From assembly GCF_014645815.1 (NCBI RefSeq), contig NZ_BMML01000011.1, forward strand, positions 1 to 64,000: a stretch of DNA of 64,000 nucleotides, written 5' to 3'. A program made the position numbers and the translations under genes. This document shows positions 16,726 through 25,529 of the stretch, one piece after another (position 1 is the first letter of the stretch; each line of letters begins with the position of its first letter). This DNA comes from Streptomyces fuscichromogenes (GTDB taxonomy: Bacteria > Actinomycetota > Actinomycetes > Streptomycetales > Streptomycetaceae). The notes below the pieces were generated by a model. It ran no database searches. It was not told the DNA's origin and worked only from the letters and a program-made list of their open reading frames with translations.

Positions 16726-17799
16726 ATGTCCACGACTGACCGTTATCTCCATCGAGCCCCCTCGGGCATCCCCTACTTCAGCTCGGACGGCGAGACCTAC
16801 CTCGCCCAGACACCCCTGCGGGACCTGACCAAGACCCGCCCGCTGCGAGTCCTCTCCGAAGAGGACCTCGCCCACTGGCAGACGTACGGCTATGTGGTGG
16901 TCAAGCAGGCCATCCCCGCCGCCTCGGCCCGTGAACTGCTCGACTTCGCCTGGGAGTTCGAGGGGCTGGACCCCGAACGCCCGGAGACCTGGTACGAGGA
17001 GCGCGAGTACCGCTCCGACCTCGACCGGGACCTGCACGTCTACGGCTTCGTCGAGGCCTACCACCACCAGCTCCTCTGGAACAGCCGCCAGGCCCGCCGG
17101 GTCTACGACGCGTTCGTCGACGTCTGGGACTGCGAAGAGCTCTGGGTGACGCTCGACCGGCTCAACCTCAACCCGCCCAACATCAGGAACCGTGACCGGG
17201 CCCTGATCCCGGGCACGCGGGAGGGCTTCGACATCGAGCTGCACTGGGACGTCGACACCACGCTCGGCGTCCTGCCGCAGCGCGTCCAGGGGATCATCGC
17301 GCTGACCGACACCCGGCCCGAACTCGGCGGCTTCCAGTGCTGCCCCGAGCTGTTCAAGCGGTTCGACCAGTGGAAGGCGTTCCAGCCGGAGGACCGCGAC
17401 CCGATCCGCCCGAGGATCGACCGCACCGAGTTCCCCGTGGTGCGGCCGGAGCTCGAAGCCGGCGACCTGCTGATCTTCAACGGCCTGCTGGCACACGGCG
17501 TGGCGCCGAACACCTCCGAGCAGACCGTGCGCGCGGTCCAGTACCTCTCGATGATGCCGGCGCTGGAGTCCCACGACGCGCTCAGGCGTTCCCGGGTCGA
17601 GTCGTGGCGCACCCTCGCCACGCCCGACTGGAACGCGACCCTGCTGGGCGACGCCAAACGGCACGAGTCCCTGCGGTACGGAAGGGCCACCCTCGACGAA
17701 CTCGGCGCCAGACTGCTGGGCCGCACGTCCTGGAGCGGTGCGGACCTCGACGGCACGGAGCTGCCGGCCGGAGAAGAGACATGCGCCGAATCTGCCTGA
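16726..17799 (+). CDS. Phytanoyl-CoA dioxygenase (PhyH) family Fe(II)/2-oxoglutarate oxygenase
   Basis: A 357-residue protein. The iron triad is visible: H173 and D175 in ELHWDVD, and H257 in FNGLLAHGVAPN, with R269 positioned to bind 2-oxoglutarate. The family hydroxylates or otherwise oxidises small molecules, often free or carrier-bound amino acids in biosynthetic clusters. GGAG (16716-16719) sits six bases before the ATG. It is the first gene of a five-gene operon and its 3' end overlaps the DUF6271-type gene by 19 bp. The likely substrate is the product of the decarboxylase or its amino-acid precursor, by context only. All key residues are present. Confidence 0.85.
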   Translation: MSTTDRYLHRAPSGIPYFSSDGETYLAQTPLRDLTKTRPLRVLSEEDLAHWQTYGYVVVKQAIPAASARELLDFAWEFEGLDPERPETWYEEREYRSDLDRDLHVYGFVEAYHHQLLWNSRQARRVYDAFVDVWDCEELWVTLDRLNLNPPNIRNRDRALIPGTREGFDIELHWDVDTTLGVLPQRVQGIIALTDTRPELGGFQCCPELFKRFDQWKAFQPEDRDPIRPRIDRTEFPVVRPELEAGDLLIFNGLLAHGVAPNTSEQTVRAVQYLSMMPALESHDALRRSRVESWRTLATPDWNATLLGDAKRHESLRYGRATLDELGARLLGRTSWSGADLDGTELPAGEETCAESA

Positions 17800-19100
17800 C
17801 CCTGCCGACCAACCGGCCCTGCACGGCGACGATCACGGCCGTGGCCGAGGAAGCGGCCTACGCCGTCCGGCACTTCGACGTCGAGGTGCACCTCCTGATC
17901 CTGGACTCCTGCGCCGCACCGGCCCACGCCGAACACGCCGAGGCGGTGCGCCGGATACCCGCCGACCCACGGATCGTCGTACACCATCTCGACGAGGTGC
18001 GACAGCGCGACTTCCTGCGGCGCACGATCGACCGGTCCGCGGCCATGAAGCCCGACCTCCTGCTGGACCTGATGCTCCCGGCCCGCCTCTCCTACGGCGC
18101 CTGCACCAACCGCGCCTTCCTGCTCGCCGCCGCGCTCGGCTGCGAGTCCGTGCACCGCAGGGACTCCGACAGCCGGTACCAGGCAGTCGACGGCGAGCCC
18201 GCCTTCCCCGTCCACCACGAACTGACGTCACTCGGCAGCCGCGCGGCCGACGCCGCCCGCCACGTCACCGAGACCGCACTCGCCGCCGACCGCATGGATC
18301 GCCGGGTGGCGATGGTCGGCAGCTCCTTCGTCGGCGAACTGTCCGTGGACATCGGCGAGATACTCTCGCTCGACCCCCGCGTGTACCACGACATGGTCGG
18401 CCTGTGGGCACCCGCGCACTGGTCGCCCGAGCAGAAGCGGCAACTCGTCGACGAGTCCTTCCGGGGCGCGGGCACGGACCCCTTCACCGCGGACCACTCC
18501 ACACTGACCGTGGTCGATCCCATGCGCGTGGACATGTGCAACATCGCCTTCCACGGCGTGCACGAACACGTGCCCCTGCCACCAGCGACCGACACCATCG
18601 GCAGCGACTACTTCCTGATCCACCTGGTCCACGACGCCGCGCTGCCGGGCGTCCTGCACAACCGGAACATCGTCAACTTCTACACCGGCGATCGCCGGAC
18701 CGACGCCGGGTTCACGGCGTACCAGCTGCGCTTCGTCAAGTTCCTGCTGTCGATGCTCTACTTCAACTTCGTCTACGACCGTATGGCCCGCGCGGGCGGG
18801 TCGCTGCTCGACGGGCGGGGACAGGTGAGCGCGCCCGCCGTGGCCCGGCTGGCGAGGGAGAGCGCGGGGCTCGACCGCAGCGAGAACATCCACCGGCTGG
18901 ACGTCCTCGACACCGCGTACCGCGAACTCGGCGGCCGGTACGCCGAGTTCGCCGACCTGCTGGGCCGGCGCCGCGAACGCCTGCTCGACGAGGCACGGGG
19001 CGACATCGAGGACTTCGCCCTGCTGACCGAGACCTGGGAGCAGCTGGTCGGCGCGGCCCGCCGCACCTACGTGCCCCGGACACCCGGGCAGCAGCGGTGA
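17781..19100 (+). CDS. DUF6271-like protein of unknown function in the PhyH operon
   Basis: A 439-residue protein starting MRRICLTLPTNRPCTATI. I recall this N-terminal pattern from a Streptomyces family named DUF6271, but no reaction is known to me. The N-terminal third has an alternating strand/helix pattern (VEVHLLILDSC) and later carries short acidic motifs (IGSDYFLIHLVHDAALPGVLHN, RTDAGFTAYQLRF) that could suit a nucleotide-sugar or glycosyltransferase-like fold. No signal peptide or membrane helix is seen. GGAG (17770-17773) precedes the ATG, which lies inside the end of the PhyH gene, while its stop overlaps the decarboxylase GTG. It is therefore translationally coupled on both sides. 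Confidence 0.7.
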   Translation: MRRICLTLPTNRPCTATITAVAEEAAYAVRHFDVEVHLLILDSCAAPAHAEHAEAVRRIPADPRIVVHHLDEVRQRDFLRRTIDRSAAMKPDLLLDLMLPARLSYGACTNRAFLLAAALGCESVHRRDSDSRYQAVDGEPAFPVHHELTSLGSRAADAARHVTETALAADRMDRRVAMVGSSFVGELSVDIGEILSLDPRVYHDMVGLWAPAHWSPEQKRQLVDESFRGAGTDPFTADHSTLTVVDPMRVDMCNIAFHGVHEHVPLPPATDTIGSDYFLIHLVHDAALPGVLHNRNIVNFYTGDRRTDAGFTAYQLRFVKFLLSMLYFNFVYDRMARAGGSLLDGRGQVSAPAVARLARESAGLDRSENIHRLDVLDTAYRELGGRYAEFADLLGRRRERLLDEARGDIEDFALLTETWEQLVGAARRTYVPRTPGQQR

Positions 19101-20287
19101 CGGCGGCCATGGCCCACCCCTCCGCACCCCTGCTCGCCGCACTGGCGGACGCCACCGAGGACGGGATCTTCTTCGACCTGGCCGGGATCCGGCGCGGCTA
19201 CGACACCCTCCGGCGCGAACTGCCCGGCGTGGACATCCGGTTCGCCATGAAGTCCTGCCCGGTGGACGAGGTGCTCGCCTGTCTCGCGAGCGCGGGAGCG
19301 GGGGTCGACGGCGCGAGCCCCCGCGAACTGGAACAGGCGCTGCGCGCCGGAGTGCCGGTCGACCGGATGCACTACGGCAACACCGTCAAGTCCGACCGGG
19401 ACATCGCCGACGCCCACCGCCTCGGCGTACGGGACTTCGCGACCGACAGCGTCGAGGACCTGGCGGCGGTCGCGGCCCAGGCCCCGGGGGCCCGCGTGTT
19501 CTGCCGGCTGGCGGCGAGCGGTGACGGGGCGCTGTGGGGACTGAGCAACAAGTTCGGCTGCTCGCCCGCGGACGCGGTACGGATCCTGGAGACGGCCCGG
19601 GAGTCGGGCCTGACACCCTCCGGCCTGTCCGTGCACGTCGGCTCCCAGCAGATGACCGCGGACGCCTGGCACAGCGCCGTCGAGTGTCTGGCGGACGTCC
19701 TGGCCGTCCTCGGCCGGCGCGGGATCGTCCTCGACCATGTCAACCTCGGCGGCGGTCTGCCGGCCCTGGGATACCTCGACCGGCACGGCCGGCCCCTGGA
19801 ACCCCCGCTGGACAAGATCTTCGCCGTCGTCCGCGAGGGCATGCGGCACCTCAGGGAGGTCCACGGCGAGCACCTCGCCTTCGTGATGGAGCCGGGGCGC
19901 CACCTCGTCGCCGACCACGGAGCCATCCGCGCCCACGTGGCCCGGCTGGCCGAGCGCCGCCGACCGGACGGCGAGCCGCGGCACTGGCTCTACCTGAGCT
20001 GCGGCAAGTTCAACGGCCTCTACGAGATGGACGCGCTGCAGTACCCGCTGGTCTTCCCCACCCACCCCGATGACGAGCACCTCCCCGCCGTCGTGGCGGG
20101 TCCCACCTGCGACAGCGACGACGCCTACCCGCAGGGACACGCCCTCGTCCACGTGCCGCGGGAGCTGGCGTCCGGCGATCCCGTCTGGGTGCTCGCCAGC
20201 GGCGCCTACGCGCTCAGCTACACCACCCAGGGTTTCAACGGCTTCGCCCCGCTCCCGTACACCTGCGTCGGCGGAGGCCGGCCATGA
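19097..20287 (+). CDS. PLP-dependent fold-type III amino-acid decarboxylase (ornithine/diaminopimelate decarboxylase-like)
   Basis: A 396-residue alanine-racemase-fold enzyme. PLP lysine is K52 in RFAMKSCP. The family's SVHVGSQ and NLGGGLP motifs are present, followed by EPGRHLVADHG and the C-terminal GPTCDSDD, where C338 matches the catalytic Cys of ornithine decarboxylases. It should decarboxylate a basic amino acid to a diamine, but the substrate cannot be read from sequence. GTG 19097 overlaps the preceding stop (GTGA); ATG 19109 is the alternative, and neither has a good ribosome site, as expected for coupling. The length of roughly 400 residues is normal. Confidence 0.88.
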   Translation: MTAAMAHPSAPLLAALADATEDGIFFDLAGIRRGYDTLRRELPGVDIRFAMKSCPVDEVLACLASAGAGVDGASPRELEQALRAGVPVDRMHYGNTVKSDRDIADAHRLGVRDFATDSVEDLAAVAAQAPGARVFCRLAASGDGALWGLSNKFGCSPADAVRILETARESGLTPSGLSVHVGSQQMTADAWHSAVECLADVLAVLGRRGIVLDHVNLGGGLPALGYLDRHGRPLEPPLDKIFAVVREGMRHLREVHGEHLAFVMEPGRHLVADHGAIRAHVARLAERRRPDGEPRHWLYLSCGKFNGLYEMDALQYPLVFPTHPDDEHLPAVVAGPTCDSDDAYPQGHALVHVPRELASGDPVWVLASGAYALSYTTQGFNGFAPLPYTCVGGGRP

Positions 20288-20829
20288 GCGGCGACGGCGT
20301 ACGCGTACGCCACATCACCGACGCCGACTGGGACGCCATCGTCGCGCTGGAGTCCCGCGCCTATGCCGGACTCGGCCTCTCGGAGGGCCGCGCGGCCCTG
20401 CGGTCCAGGGCGGACGCCTCGCCGCAGACCTGCTTCGTCCTGGACATCGGCGCACGGCCGGCCGGGTACCTGCTGGCACTGCCCTATCCGCCCTTCGGAT
20501 ACCCGGACCTGGCACGGGCGGAGGAGCCCGTGGTCCCCTCGCACCCGCCACGCCACCTGCATCTGCACGACATCGTCGTCGCGGAGCAGCTGCGTGGCAG
20601 GGGACTGGGGGAGCGTCTCCTGAACCACCTCACCCTGGCCGCCGCCGCACGCGGATTCGAGCGGATCTCGCTGATCGCCGTCGGCCGCAGCGAACCGTTC
20701 TGGTCGGCACGCGGGTTCACCGCACACCCCGGGATCTCCCCGGCCGGATACGGCGCGAACGCCGTCTACATGTCCCGTACGACGGCCGAGTCCACGAAGC
20801 GAGTTGATGTGCGTGTTCCCTGTCCGTGA
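20284..20829 (+). CDS. GNAT-family N-acetyltransferase
   Basis: A 181-residue GNAT protein with the acyl-CoA pyrophosphate loop AEQLRGRGLGERLLNHL (about residues 100-116) and typical flanking strands (HLHLHDIVVA; ERISLIAVGRS). Its ATG overlaps the decarboxylase stop by 4 bp, so the pair is coupled. An amine made by the decarboxylase is the obvious acceptor, but this is inference. The end overlaps the MFS gene. Confidence 0.85.
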   Translation: MSGDGVRVRHITDADWDAIVALESRAYAGLGLSEGRAALRSRADASPQTCFVLDIGARPAGYLLALPYPPFGYPDLARAEEPVVPSHPPRHLHLHDIVVAEQLRGRGLGERLLNHLTLAAAARGFERISLIAVGRSEPFWSARGFTAHPGISPAGYGANAVYMSRTTAESTKRVDVRVPCP

Positions 20830-21970
20830 TCCCTTCCGGCGCAGTCGGCTGGCCATCGCCGCGCTGTTCTGCACCCTCGGTTTCCAGTACGCCACCTGGG
20901 CCGCCCGGATCCCCGCCATCAAGGCGGACCTCGGGCTGACCGCGGCGGAGGTCGGGGTCCTGCTGATGGCGGCCGGCATCGGCGCCGTGGCCTCGTTCCC
21001 CCTGGTGCCGGCGCTCATGAGACGGCTGGGCTCCGCACGGCTGTCGCTGCTGTCGGCCCTCTGCCTGACCGTGCTGCTGCCGGCCCTCGCCCTCGCCCCG
21101 GACTATCCGGTCGCGCTGCTGGTCATGGTGGCCGACGGCGTGTTCGTGGGGTGCCTGAACGTGGCCATGAACGCACAGGGAACGGCCCTGGAGACCCGGT
21201 ACGCGCGCAACACCATGGCCAGACTGCACGCGACGTTCAGCGCCGGCTCCCTGCTCGCCGCCCTGCTCGCCTCCGGCATGAACGCGGCCACCTCCTCCGT
21301 CACGGCGCACTTCGGCGTGGCCGCCGTCGTCCTGGTCCTGCTGGCGGCGGTGGCGCGCCCCGGTCTGCTCCAGGACGAGGCTCCCGCGCCGGAGAAGCCG
21401 AGCAGGAGCCGCTCCGGATGGAGCCTGCCGACCCGTGTGACGCTCTGGATGTGCGGCGCCATGGCGTTCGGCACCGTGACCGAGGGCGCCATGAACGACT
21501 GGTCCGCCCTCTACCTGAGGGAAGTCGCCAGGTCGACGGCGGAGTTGGCGCCGATGGGCATCGCCGTGTTCTCCGGGATGATGGTGCTGGCCCGCCTCTT
21601 CGCCGACGGCTGGCGCAGCCGCTGGGGCGACGGGCGCGTCGTGCTGCTCGGCAGCGCCCTGGCCGCCGCCGGGCTGGCCTTCGCCCTGCTGAGCGGGGGA
21701 GTGGTGGCGGCGCTGGCCGGGTTCGCCTGTGTCGGACTGGGCTGTGCGGCGGTGACCCCGTGCGTCTATGTCGCCGCGGCGAAACAGGGTTCGGAGGCCC
21801 TGGCACTGGTCGCGGCCATGGGCACGACGGGCCTGCTCGCCGGGCCGCCGGTCATCGGCTTCGTGGCGAGTTCGAGCAGCCTGGTGTGGGGCCTCGCACT
21901 CGTCGCGGCGGCGGCCGTCGTGGTCTCCCTGTGCAGTACGCGGATCCAGTGGACACCGGCGAGCGGCTGA
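20807..21970 (+). CDS. Major facilitator superfamily transporter (exporter of the PhyH operon)
   Basis: A 387-residue protein with about 12 hydrophobic segments (LAIAALFCTLGFQYATWAAR; VGVLLMAAGIGAVASFPLV; and so on to ALVAAAAVVVSLC) and the family loop RRLGSARLSLLSA between helices 2 and 3. The WAARIPAIK segment near the first helix recalls YbjJ-like MFS proteins. I chose ATG 20807; TTG 20804 is in frame. It overlaps the acetyltransferase end by 23 bp. As the last gene of the operon it probably exports the product. It converges with a methyltransferase gene after a 40-bp gap that holds a loose inverted repeat (tgaccgcc / ggcggtca). Confidence 0.85.
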   Translation: MCVFPVRDPFRRSRLAIAALFCTLGFQYATWAARIPAIKADLGLTAAEVGVLLMAAGIGAVASFPLVPALMRRLGSARLSLLSALCLTVLLPALALAPDYPVALLVMVADGVFVGCLNVAMNAQGTALETRYARNTMARLHATFSAGSLLAALLASGMNAATSSVTAHFGVAAVVLVLLAAVARPGLLQDEAPAPEKPSRSRSGWSLPTRVTLWMCGAMAFGTVTEGAMNDWSALYLREVARSTAELAPMGIAVFSGMMVLARLFADGWRSRWGDGRVVLLGSALAAAGLAFALLSGGVVAALAGFACVGLGCAAVTPCVYVAAAKQGSEALALVAAMGTTGLLAGPPVIGFVASSSSLVWGLALVAAAAVVVSLCSTRIQWTPASG

Positions 21971-22010
21971 CCGCCGACCGCTGTCCCCGCCGGTCACGGC
22001 TTCCGGGCGG

Positions 22011-22751
22011 TCACACCGGTCTGCGCCACACCGAGATGTGCTTGGTGGACTCCTGGGTGAACGGGGAGCCGTCCCAGTCGGCCACCCGGCGCTCCAGCGT
22101 GAGGCCCGCGATCCTGGCCATCAGGTCCAGCTCCGCGGGCCATGCGTACCGGTGCCGGGAGGCGCCCCGGCGGTAGCGGCCGTCCGCGCCGTCCCGGGTG
22201 AGGTGGTGCGAGACGAGCATCTGCTCGGCCAGGTCGAAGGTGTCGAAGCCGAGGTGCCCCGCGGAGACGTCGAACGGCACCGCGACCTGACCGGGCGGCA
22301 GCAGCCGCAGCGGCGGCACCCCCAGCTCGATCACGAACCGGCCGCCGGGCCGCAGATGCCGGGCCGCGTTGCGGAAGCACTCGACCTGCTCGTCCTGGGT
22401 GAGCAGGTTCGAGATCGTGTTGTAGACGAGATAGACCAGCGCGAACTCACCGGGCACGGCGGCCGTCGCCATGTCCCCGATCACGACCGGCAGGGTCTCC
22501 TCGTCGGTCTTGCGGCGCAGCACCGCCACCATGTGCTCGGAGAACTCGATGCCCGCCACCGGCACCCCGCGCCCCCGGAGCGGGACACCGACCCGTCCCG
22601 TGCCGACGGCGAACTCCAACGCCCGGCCGTCTCCGGCGAGTTCGGCGAGGAAATCGACGGTCGGACCGAGCACGGCGGCCGAGGACATCTCGTTCTCCTC
22701 GCCGTCGTAGCGCTCCGCCTCGGCCTGGCTCCACAGTTCACTGGTCGTCAC
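22011..22751 (-). CDS. Class I SAM-dependent methyltransferase
   Basis: A 246-residue protein with motif I ALEFAVGTGRVGVPL (about residues 44-58), the acidic residue in IEFSEHM and the LRPGGRFVIELGVPP segment, i.e. a Methyltransf_25-type fold. The substrate is unknown. The N-terminal WSQAEAERYDGEENEM is typical of the actinobacterial branch. Its ATG lies 14 bp inside the end of the LuxR-type gene, so the two are a coupled pair. The methyltransferase is probably the effector of whatever the regulator senses. Confidence 0.85.
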   Translation of the reverse strand: MTTSELWSQAEAERYDGEENEMSSAAVLGPTVDFLAELAGDGRALEFAVGTGRVGVPLRGRGVPVAGIEFSEHMVAVLRRKTDEETLPVVIGDMATAAVPGEFALVYLVYNTISNLLTQDEQVECFRNAARHLRPGGRFVIELGVPPLRLLPPGQVAVPFDVSAGHLGFDTFDLAEQMLVSHHLTRDGADGRYRRGASRHRYAWPAELDLMARIAGLTLERRVADWDGSPFTQESTKHISVWRRPV

Positions 22752-23607
22752 GATCGGTCACTGTGCCGTGCGGGCGAAGGCGCTGTCCACGGGATTTCCC
22801 GGCCGCCGGCCCACGGCCGTGCCGGGCCTGGCCGGGCGACGGAACCAGCCCGAGCCGCTGGGCGTGCAGCACCGTGCCGAGGCGGTCGCGGGTGCCGAGC
22901 TTGCGGTAGATGTTCTCGACGTGCTTGTGCACCGTACGCGCCGAGATGCCCAGCCGGCGGCCGATCGCGTCGGCGGTCAGGGCGTCGGTGAGCAGCAGGA
23001 GGACGGTGAGTTCCCGGGGCGTCAGCGCGCTGTCCGCCGCTCGCTCCTCCGGCTCCCCGGCCGACCGGCGCCACTGCCGGAGGAGTTGGCGCTGTTGCTC
23101 GACGGCGGCCAGCAGCGGTTGCGCGCGCTCGGCGATCCGTACCTGGTCGTCGGTGAAGTCCGTGCCGGAGCGGTAGACCAGACAGCCCGTGATCGGCGCG
23201 ACGGTACCGGGCAGCGGAAGCGCCAGCACGTGGTTCAGGTCAAGGGTGCCGCCGAGCACCCGCGCGGTCGCGCTCACCGGCCAGGCGCGGCCCGCGAGCC
23301 GACGGGCCGTGACAGGGGCGCGGCCCGGTCCCCTCGCGTAGTGGTGGGCGAACGGGTAGCCCGAGCGCAGCACTCCCAGCGCCTCGTCGTCGAGCCGGCC
23401 CAGCGCGGTGGCGGCGGCGGGCGACAGGCCGAGCGTGCCCTTGTCCTCGCTCCAGTCGTCCAGCTTGTAGATCAGCGTCTCCCCGCCGCACAGGCCGGTC
23501 ACGGCGTCCGCGAGCAGCGGCCAGAGCCGTTCGGGCTCGCGCTCGTTGAGCACGGCCACGGCCAGTGCGGTGAGGCGTTCGTAGGCCCTGTCCAGCCCCT
23601 GCGACAC
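22738..23607 (-). CDS. LuxR-type (GerE HTH) transcriptional regulator with GAF-like N-terminus
   Basis: A 289-residue protein with a C-terminal LuxR helix-turn-helix (LTPRELTVLLLLTDALTADAIGRRLGISARTVHKHVENIYRKL, about residues 196-240). The roughly 180-residue N-terminal sensor has a GAF-like strand pattern (HVLALPLPGTVAPITGCLVYR). It has no receiver Asp pocket, so it is not a response regulator. I chose GTG 23607 because GAGAGGAAG lies seven bases upstream; the open frame runs 22 codons further without a good site. It is followed by a methyltransferase overlapping by 14 bp. Confidence 0.85.
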   Translation of the reverse strand: MSQGLDRAYERLTALAVAVLNEREPERLWPLLADAVTGLCGGETLIYKLDDWSEDKGTLGLSPAAATALGRLDDEALGVLRSGYPFAHHYARGPGRAPVTARRLAGRAWPVSATARVLGGTLDLNHVLALPLPGTVAPITGCLVYRSGTDFTDDQVRIAERAQPLLAAVEQQRQLLRQWRRSAGEPEERAADSALTPRELTVLLLLTDALTADAIGRRLGISARTVHKHVENIYRKLGTRDRLGTVLHAQRLGLVPSPGQARHGRGPAAGKSRGQRLRPHGTVTDRDDQ

Positions 23608-23768
23608 GTCTTCCTCTCCGCTCGTGCAGCTACGCAGTTGTACGCATACCCATGCGACGGCCCGGTGTCGCATGCTTCAACCTGGCACCGACACCGGACG
23701 GGACGACTCCGGTCACGCGGGCCGCCGGCACGGGGGAGCGGCGGCCCGCATCCGGTTGCGGTGCCAGG

Positions 23769-25529
23769 TCAGCCACCCCAGGCGGCGGCGCACAGCACCC
23801 GGTCGACCTCGTCCGTGTAGCGTGCCGCGGCCAGCCAGGCCCGCGCGAAGCGGCGGGTGTCCGCCGGAAGGAGCCGGCCGAAGGCGTCCCGCGAACGTTC
23901 CGCCGCCGCGGCGAGCAACTCGTCGAGGATATCGCCGGCCGTGCCCAGACCGTGCCGGTGCAGACGGTGCGCGTCGGCCGCGGAGTCACCGGGGAAGGCG
24001 AGCACCCGCCGTCCGCCCGAAGCCGCCTGCTCGACCCGGCGGCGCAGCAGGTGCAGGGGCGCCTCGGGCCCGGCATCACAGGCAGCCGCGGGCGCGGCGG
24101 CCGACGCGGGCGCCGGAGCCGGCAGGTCCGCGTGCTGGAGCCGGTCCAGCCCCAGGTCGACACGGGTCCCGACGCCGCTGGGATGCTCGGTCGCGAGGAG
24201 CTGGGCGCGGGCGTGCGGGGCCACGGCGAGGCGCGCGATCACGCGCAGTCGGCCGCCCCGGGCGCGGGCCAGCAGCCGCAGGTTGTCGCGGTGCGGGAGC
24301 GCCGGATGGTCGTGCGCCGCCGTCAGCCGCAACGGCACACCGCCGCAGTCGGCCAGCAGACAGTCACCCGCCGCCTCGCGCACCGCGCCGACCGGCGTCA
24401 CCTCCAGGAACAGCAGATCGCGGCCGCCGCCCAGGGCCCGTCCGACCTGCTCGGCCACGGGCACCGCCCACAGCCGGTCCAGCGGCTCGGCCCGCCAGTC
24501 CGCACCGGACGCGCGCACCGCCCGCACCCCCGCGCCCGCACCCAGCCGGCCGGTCGGCGACACCGTCGCCCCGGACACCGCGAGACCCGCCCGCGCCAAC
24601 TCCCGGTGCGTCAGCGCCGTGTCCCCGACGCGTACGGCACGGTCGGCGGCGCCCACCGCCCGGCCCGCGCCGCCCGGCGCCACGTCCGAGACCGTGTACA
24701 GGCGGCCCTCGGCGTCGGCGGTCCACGTGACCGCCCCCGCATAGCCGCTCGCGGTGAGCACCGGCTCCGAGAACAGGCCGTACAGCCGCAGCGAACCGTC
24801 CGGGGTGTACGGCTGCCGCAGCGTGCCGCGCAGTTCGGCCAGTTCGGCACCCGTGGCGAAGGGAACGCGGTGAGCCACGAACAGGGTCTCCGACACGGCG
24901 GTGACAAGCGCGGTGAGCCGGAACGCCGGGTCCGCCGCACGGGCCGCGCGCAGCGCGGTGACCACGGAGACCGCCGCCGCGGCCGCCCGGGGCAGACCGG
25001 CGAGGCGCGCGGCGTGCGCGGCCCGCAGCAGTTCCGCCTGGAGCACGGCACCGGAACCGTCCGTACCGGCGTCGAGCACGGCGGCCACGGCGCCGAAGAC
25101 GGCGTGCGTGGCATCGAGTTGCGAGGGGGACGCGGACTCTTCGACGGCGGCTGCTCCGCCCTCCGCGCCCTCCCCAGCCCCGGCGTCCTCCTCGGTCCCC
25201 GCGCCTCCCGTGCTCTCGGCGGGCGCCGTCATGTCGGCCACCGGTGCCGCCGAAGCGGCCGCCGCGCGGTGCAGGCAGTCCGGGGCGAGCAGACAGCCGC
25301 ACCGGATGGCCGCTGCGTCGGCCACGACACCTCCGGGAGCGTCCAGTTCGAGCGTGGAGCCCTCGTCGTCGACGGTGATGCGCACGGTGTCGCCGTCCCG
25401 GACCACCGGCCGGTCCGCCAGCTTGGCGATGCCCGCGTCGAGCCGTTTGCGCAACCGGGGCGAGAGGGCCGCGACCAGCTCGGCGGTCACGGCCGGGGCG
25501 ACGGCGGGCAGGTCCCGTTCCGCGCTCAT
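23769..25529 (-). CDS. SWIM zinc-finger protein (YehQ-like)
   Basis: A 586-residue protein with a SWIM-type zinc site, CGCLLAPDCLH, at about residues 75-85, giving the CxC...CxH ligands. The rest is Ala-rich and of unknown fold; an acidic low-complexity linker (TEEDAGAGEGAEGG) follows the zinc site. SWIM domains bind DNA or proteins. The ATG at 25529 overlaps the stop of the DUF5682-VWA gene by 4 bp, so it is the last gene of the five-gene operon. In E. coli the SWIM protein YehQ occupies the same place beside a VWA protein and a MoxR ATPase. No catalytic motif is visible. Confidence 0.8.
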   Translation of the reverse strand: MSAERDLPAVAPAVTAELVAALSPRLRKRLDAGIAKLADRPVVRDGDTVRITVDDEGSTLELDAPGGVVADAAAIRCGCLLAPDCLHRAAAASAAPVADMTAPAESTGGAGTEEDAGAGEGAEGGAAAVEESASPSQLDATHAVFGAVAAVLDAGTDGSGAVLQAELLRAAHAARLAGLPRAAAAAVSVVTALRAARAADPAFRLTALVTAVSETLFVAHRVPFATGAELAELRGTLRQPYTPDGSLRLYGLFSEPVLTASGYAGAVTWTADAEGRLYTVSDVAPGGAGRAVGAADRAVRVGDTALTHRELARAGLAVSGATVSPTGRLGAGAGVRAVRASGADWRAEPLDRLWAVPVAEQVGRALGGGRDLLFLEVTPVGAVREAAGDCLLADCGGVPLRLTAAHDHPALPHRDNLRLLARARGGRLRVIARLAVAPHARAQLLATEHPSGVGTRVDLGLDRLQHADLPAPAPASAAAPAAACDAGPEAPLHLLRRRVEQAASGGRRVLAFPGDSAADAHRLHRHGLGTAGDILDELLAAAAERSRDAFGRLLPADTRRFARAWLAAARYTDEVDRVLCAAAWGG

